DNA of 64,000 nucleotides from Streptomyces regalis (GTDB taxonomy: Bacteria; Actinomycetota; Actinomycetes; Streptomycetales; Streptomycetaceae). The stretch covers positions 1 through 64,000 of the forward strand of contig NZ_LLZG01000036.1 in assembly GCF_001509475.1 (NCBI RefSeq), in the 5' to 3' direction. The position numbers were made by a program, and so were the translations under genes. The stretch's first letter is position 1. Each line of letters starts with the position of its first letter. A model generated the notes under the pieces. It made no database searches. It saw only the letters and a program-made list of their open reading frames with translations, and had not been told where the DNA came from. This document shows, in pieces, positions 62,994-64,000 of this stretch.

Positions 62994-64000
62994 TCACGTC
63001 GTACGGCGCCCCGCCGCCAATCTGACGATGTCGACCCGCGATCGGATCCCGAGCTTGCGGTATACGCGGGTAAGTGTCGCTTCGACTGTTTTGACGCTGA
63101 TGAACAGGCGCGCGGCGATCTCCCGGTTGGTCGCGCCCTCCATGACGAGCGCGGCGACCTGACGCTCCATCGAGGCGAGCCCGTCCAGGCCGTCGAGACC
63201 GTCCGGCGTGGCGGCGGGGGTGGGGACCGCCTCCGCGGGGCGCGCGGCGGCGGCCGCCTCGACCTGCCGCAGCCAGGGCAGCGCCCGGCAGCGGCGGAAC
63301 AGCCGGGCCGCCTCGTCGTACGAGGTCGGGCCCGGAGTTCCTGTGCGCAGCTGGGCCAGCGCGAAGGCGGCCCGGGCCTCCTCCAGGCCGTAGCCCAGTT
63401 TGCCGAGCCGGTCCTGTGCCGACGTCAACTGGGCGATGGCGGCGTCCTGTTCGCCCCGTGCGGCGCGGATCAGCGCCTCGGCCCGGTCGAGGACGGCCAG
63501 GACGCTCTCGCGGTCCAGCCGCAGCGCCTGCTCGCGCGTGACGTCGATGACGTCCTGCGCCTCCGCGAACTCGCCGCTGCGCACCAGGGCCTCGGCCAGG
63601 TCGCCGTGCCAGCGGCCCCGTGCCGGGTCGGTGATGCCGAGGCTCTGCTCCACCTCGCGCACCCGGCGCAGCGAACGGACCGCTCCCTCAGTGTCCCCGG
63701 CCACCAACTGGGCGTGGCCGAGGGCGGCCAGAGCGCGGGAGACGTACATCTGGTCGCCGTCCTCCTCGGCGTGCTCCACCGCTTCCCGAGCCAGGGCCAG
63801 CGCCCGGTCCACGTCCCCGCCCGCGGCCTCCGCGAGGGAGGTCAGCACGGCGGAGGCGACCTCGCCGATGCCGGTGTCGCGGGCGAGGCGCAGGCTCTCG
63901 CGGGCCAGGTCGAGGGCGCGCCCGCAGTGCCCGGAGTGCAGCTCGGTCTCCGCGACCCCGCGCAGGAAGTGCACCTCGCTCTCCACCCAGCCGTGCCGGC
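62994..64000 (-). CDS. LuxR-family (LAL-like) transcriptional regulator, C-terminal part
   Basis: The gene is cut by the right edge; 335 codons are visible. The C-terminus is a LuxR helix-turn-helix (SMERQVAALVMEGATNREIAARLFISVKTVEATLTRVYRKLGI). Before it lies a long helical repeat region (ALDLARESLRLARDTG, AEALIRAARGEQDAAIAQLTSA) of TPR type, as in large ATP-binding LuxR regulators, which usually carry an N-terminal AAA domain that would lie outside the window. It is leftward and upstream of the trypsin gene, and may regulate it. Confidence 0.85.
   Translation of the reverse strand, partial: RHGWVESEVHFLRGVAETELHSGHCGRALDLARESLRLARDTGIGEVASAVLTSLAEAAGGDVDRALALAREAVEHAEEDGDQMYVSRALAALGHAQLVAGDTEGAVRSLRRVREVEQSLGITDPARGRWHGDLAEALVRSGEFAEAQDVIDVTREQALRLDRESVLAVLDRAEALIRAARGEQDAAIAQLTSAQDRLGKLGYGLEEARAAFALAQLRTGTPGPTSYDEAARLFRRCRALPWLRQVEAAAAARPAEAVPTPAATPDGLDGLDGLASMERQVAALVMEGATNREIAARLFISVKTVEATLTRVYRKLGIRSRVDIVRLAAGRRTT

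Overview
The window is high-GC actinobacterial DNA with strong third-position G/C bias, GTG and TTG starts, many 4-bp ATGA/GTGA overlaps, and Streptomyces-typical families (EmrB-type exporters, DUF574 methyltransferase, TIGR03083 protein, Streptomyces-type trypsin). It is almost certainly a Streptomyces chromosome. No rRNA, tRNA or CRISPR array was seen.

Layout. 1-1.9 kb: a leftward unit of a ribbon-helix-helix (RHH) protein, a DUF4097 protein and a DrrA-like ABC ATPase that runs off the window. 2.2-8.5 kb: a decayed belt (kdpD stub fused to an ABC-transporter stub, IS5-like remnant, broken dehydrogenase, IS605-type tnpB stub) around an intact acyltransferase-like membrane protein and a NarL-type two-component pair. 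8.5-11.4 kb: an EmrB-type exporter and a TetR regulator with matching operators.

11.7-53 kb reads as one zinc-handling island. Efflux/buffering: an SmtB/CzrA-like sensor with a complete alpha-5 zinc site, a 27-His protein, a CPC-type P1B ATPase and a PacL-like DUF1490 partner. Uptake: a ZnuABC-like cluster and, behind a Zur-box-like palindrome, an Opp/Dpp-type transporter whose second permease and both ATPases are one polypeptide, followed by a TetR gene. A second copy of the putative TetR operator precedes an operon of MFS exporter, methyltransferase and an ABC pair (YbtPQ/IrtAB-like). From 30 to 53 kb lies a coelibactin/yersiniabactin-type metallophore cluster: methyltransferase, type II thioesterase, P450, thiazolinyl imide reductase, saccharopine-dehydrogenase-like protein, two large NRPSs with four cyclization-type domains, and, divergently, salicyl-AMP ligase and salicylate synthase. 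A second Zur-box-like palindrome lies in that divergent promoter.

53-58.6 kb is another decayed belt (broken hydrolase, oxidoreductase stub, broken HTH gene, integrase stub) around an intact MFS gene, a DUF574 methyltransferase and a TIGR03083 protein. 58.6-64 kb returns to ordinary chromosome: CorA, an AlkZ-like protein, a LysE exporter, a secreted trypsin and a LuxR-type regulator cut by the window end.

Working model (inference): Zur derepression at low zinc turns on metallophore synthesis and the Opp-type importer; the TetR protein adds a ligand-dependent layer linking that importer to the MFS/ABC operon; the SmtB-like sensor runs efflux at high zinc. The NRPS cluster resembles the known coelibactin type, so the less described parts are the island-level wiring, the fused transporter and several atypical catalytic motifs.
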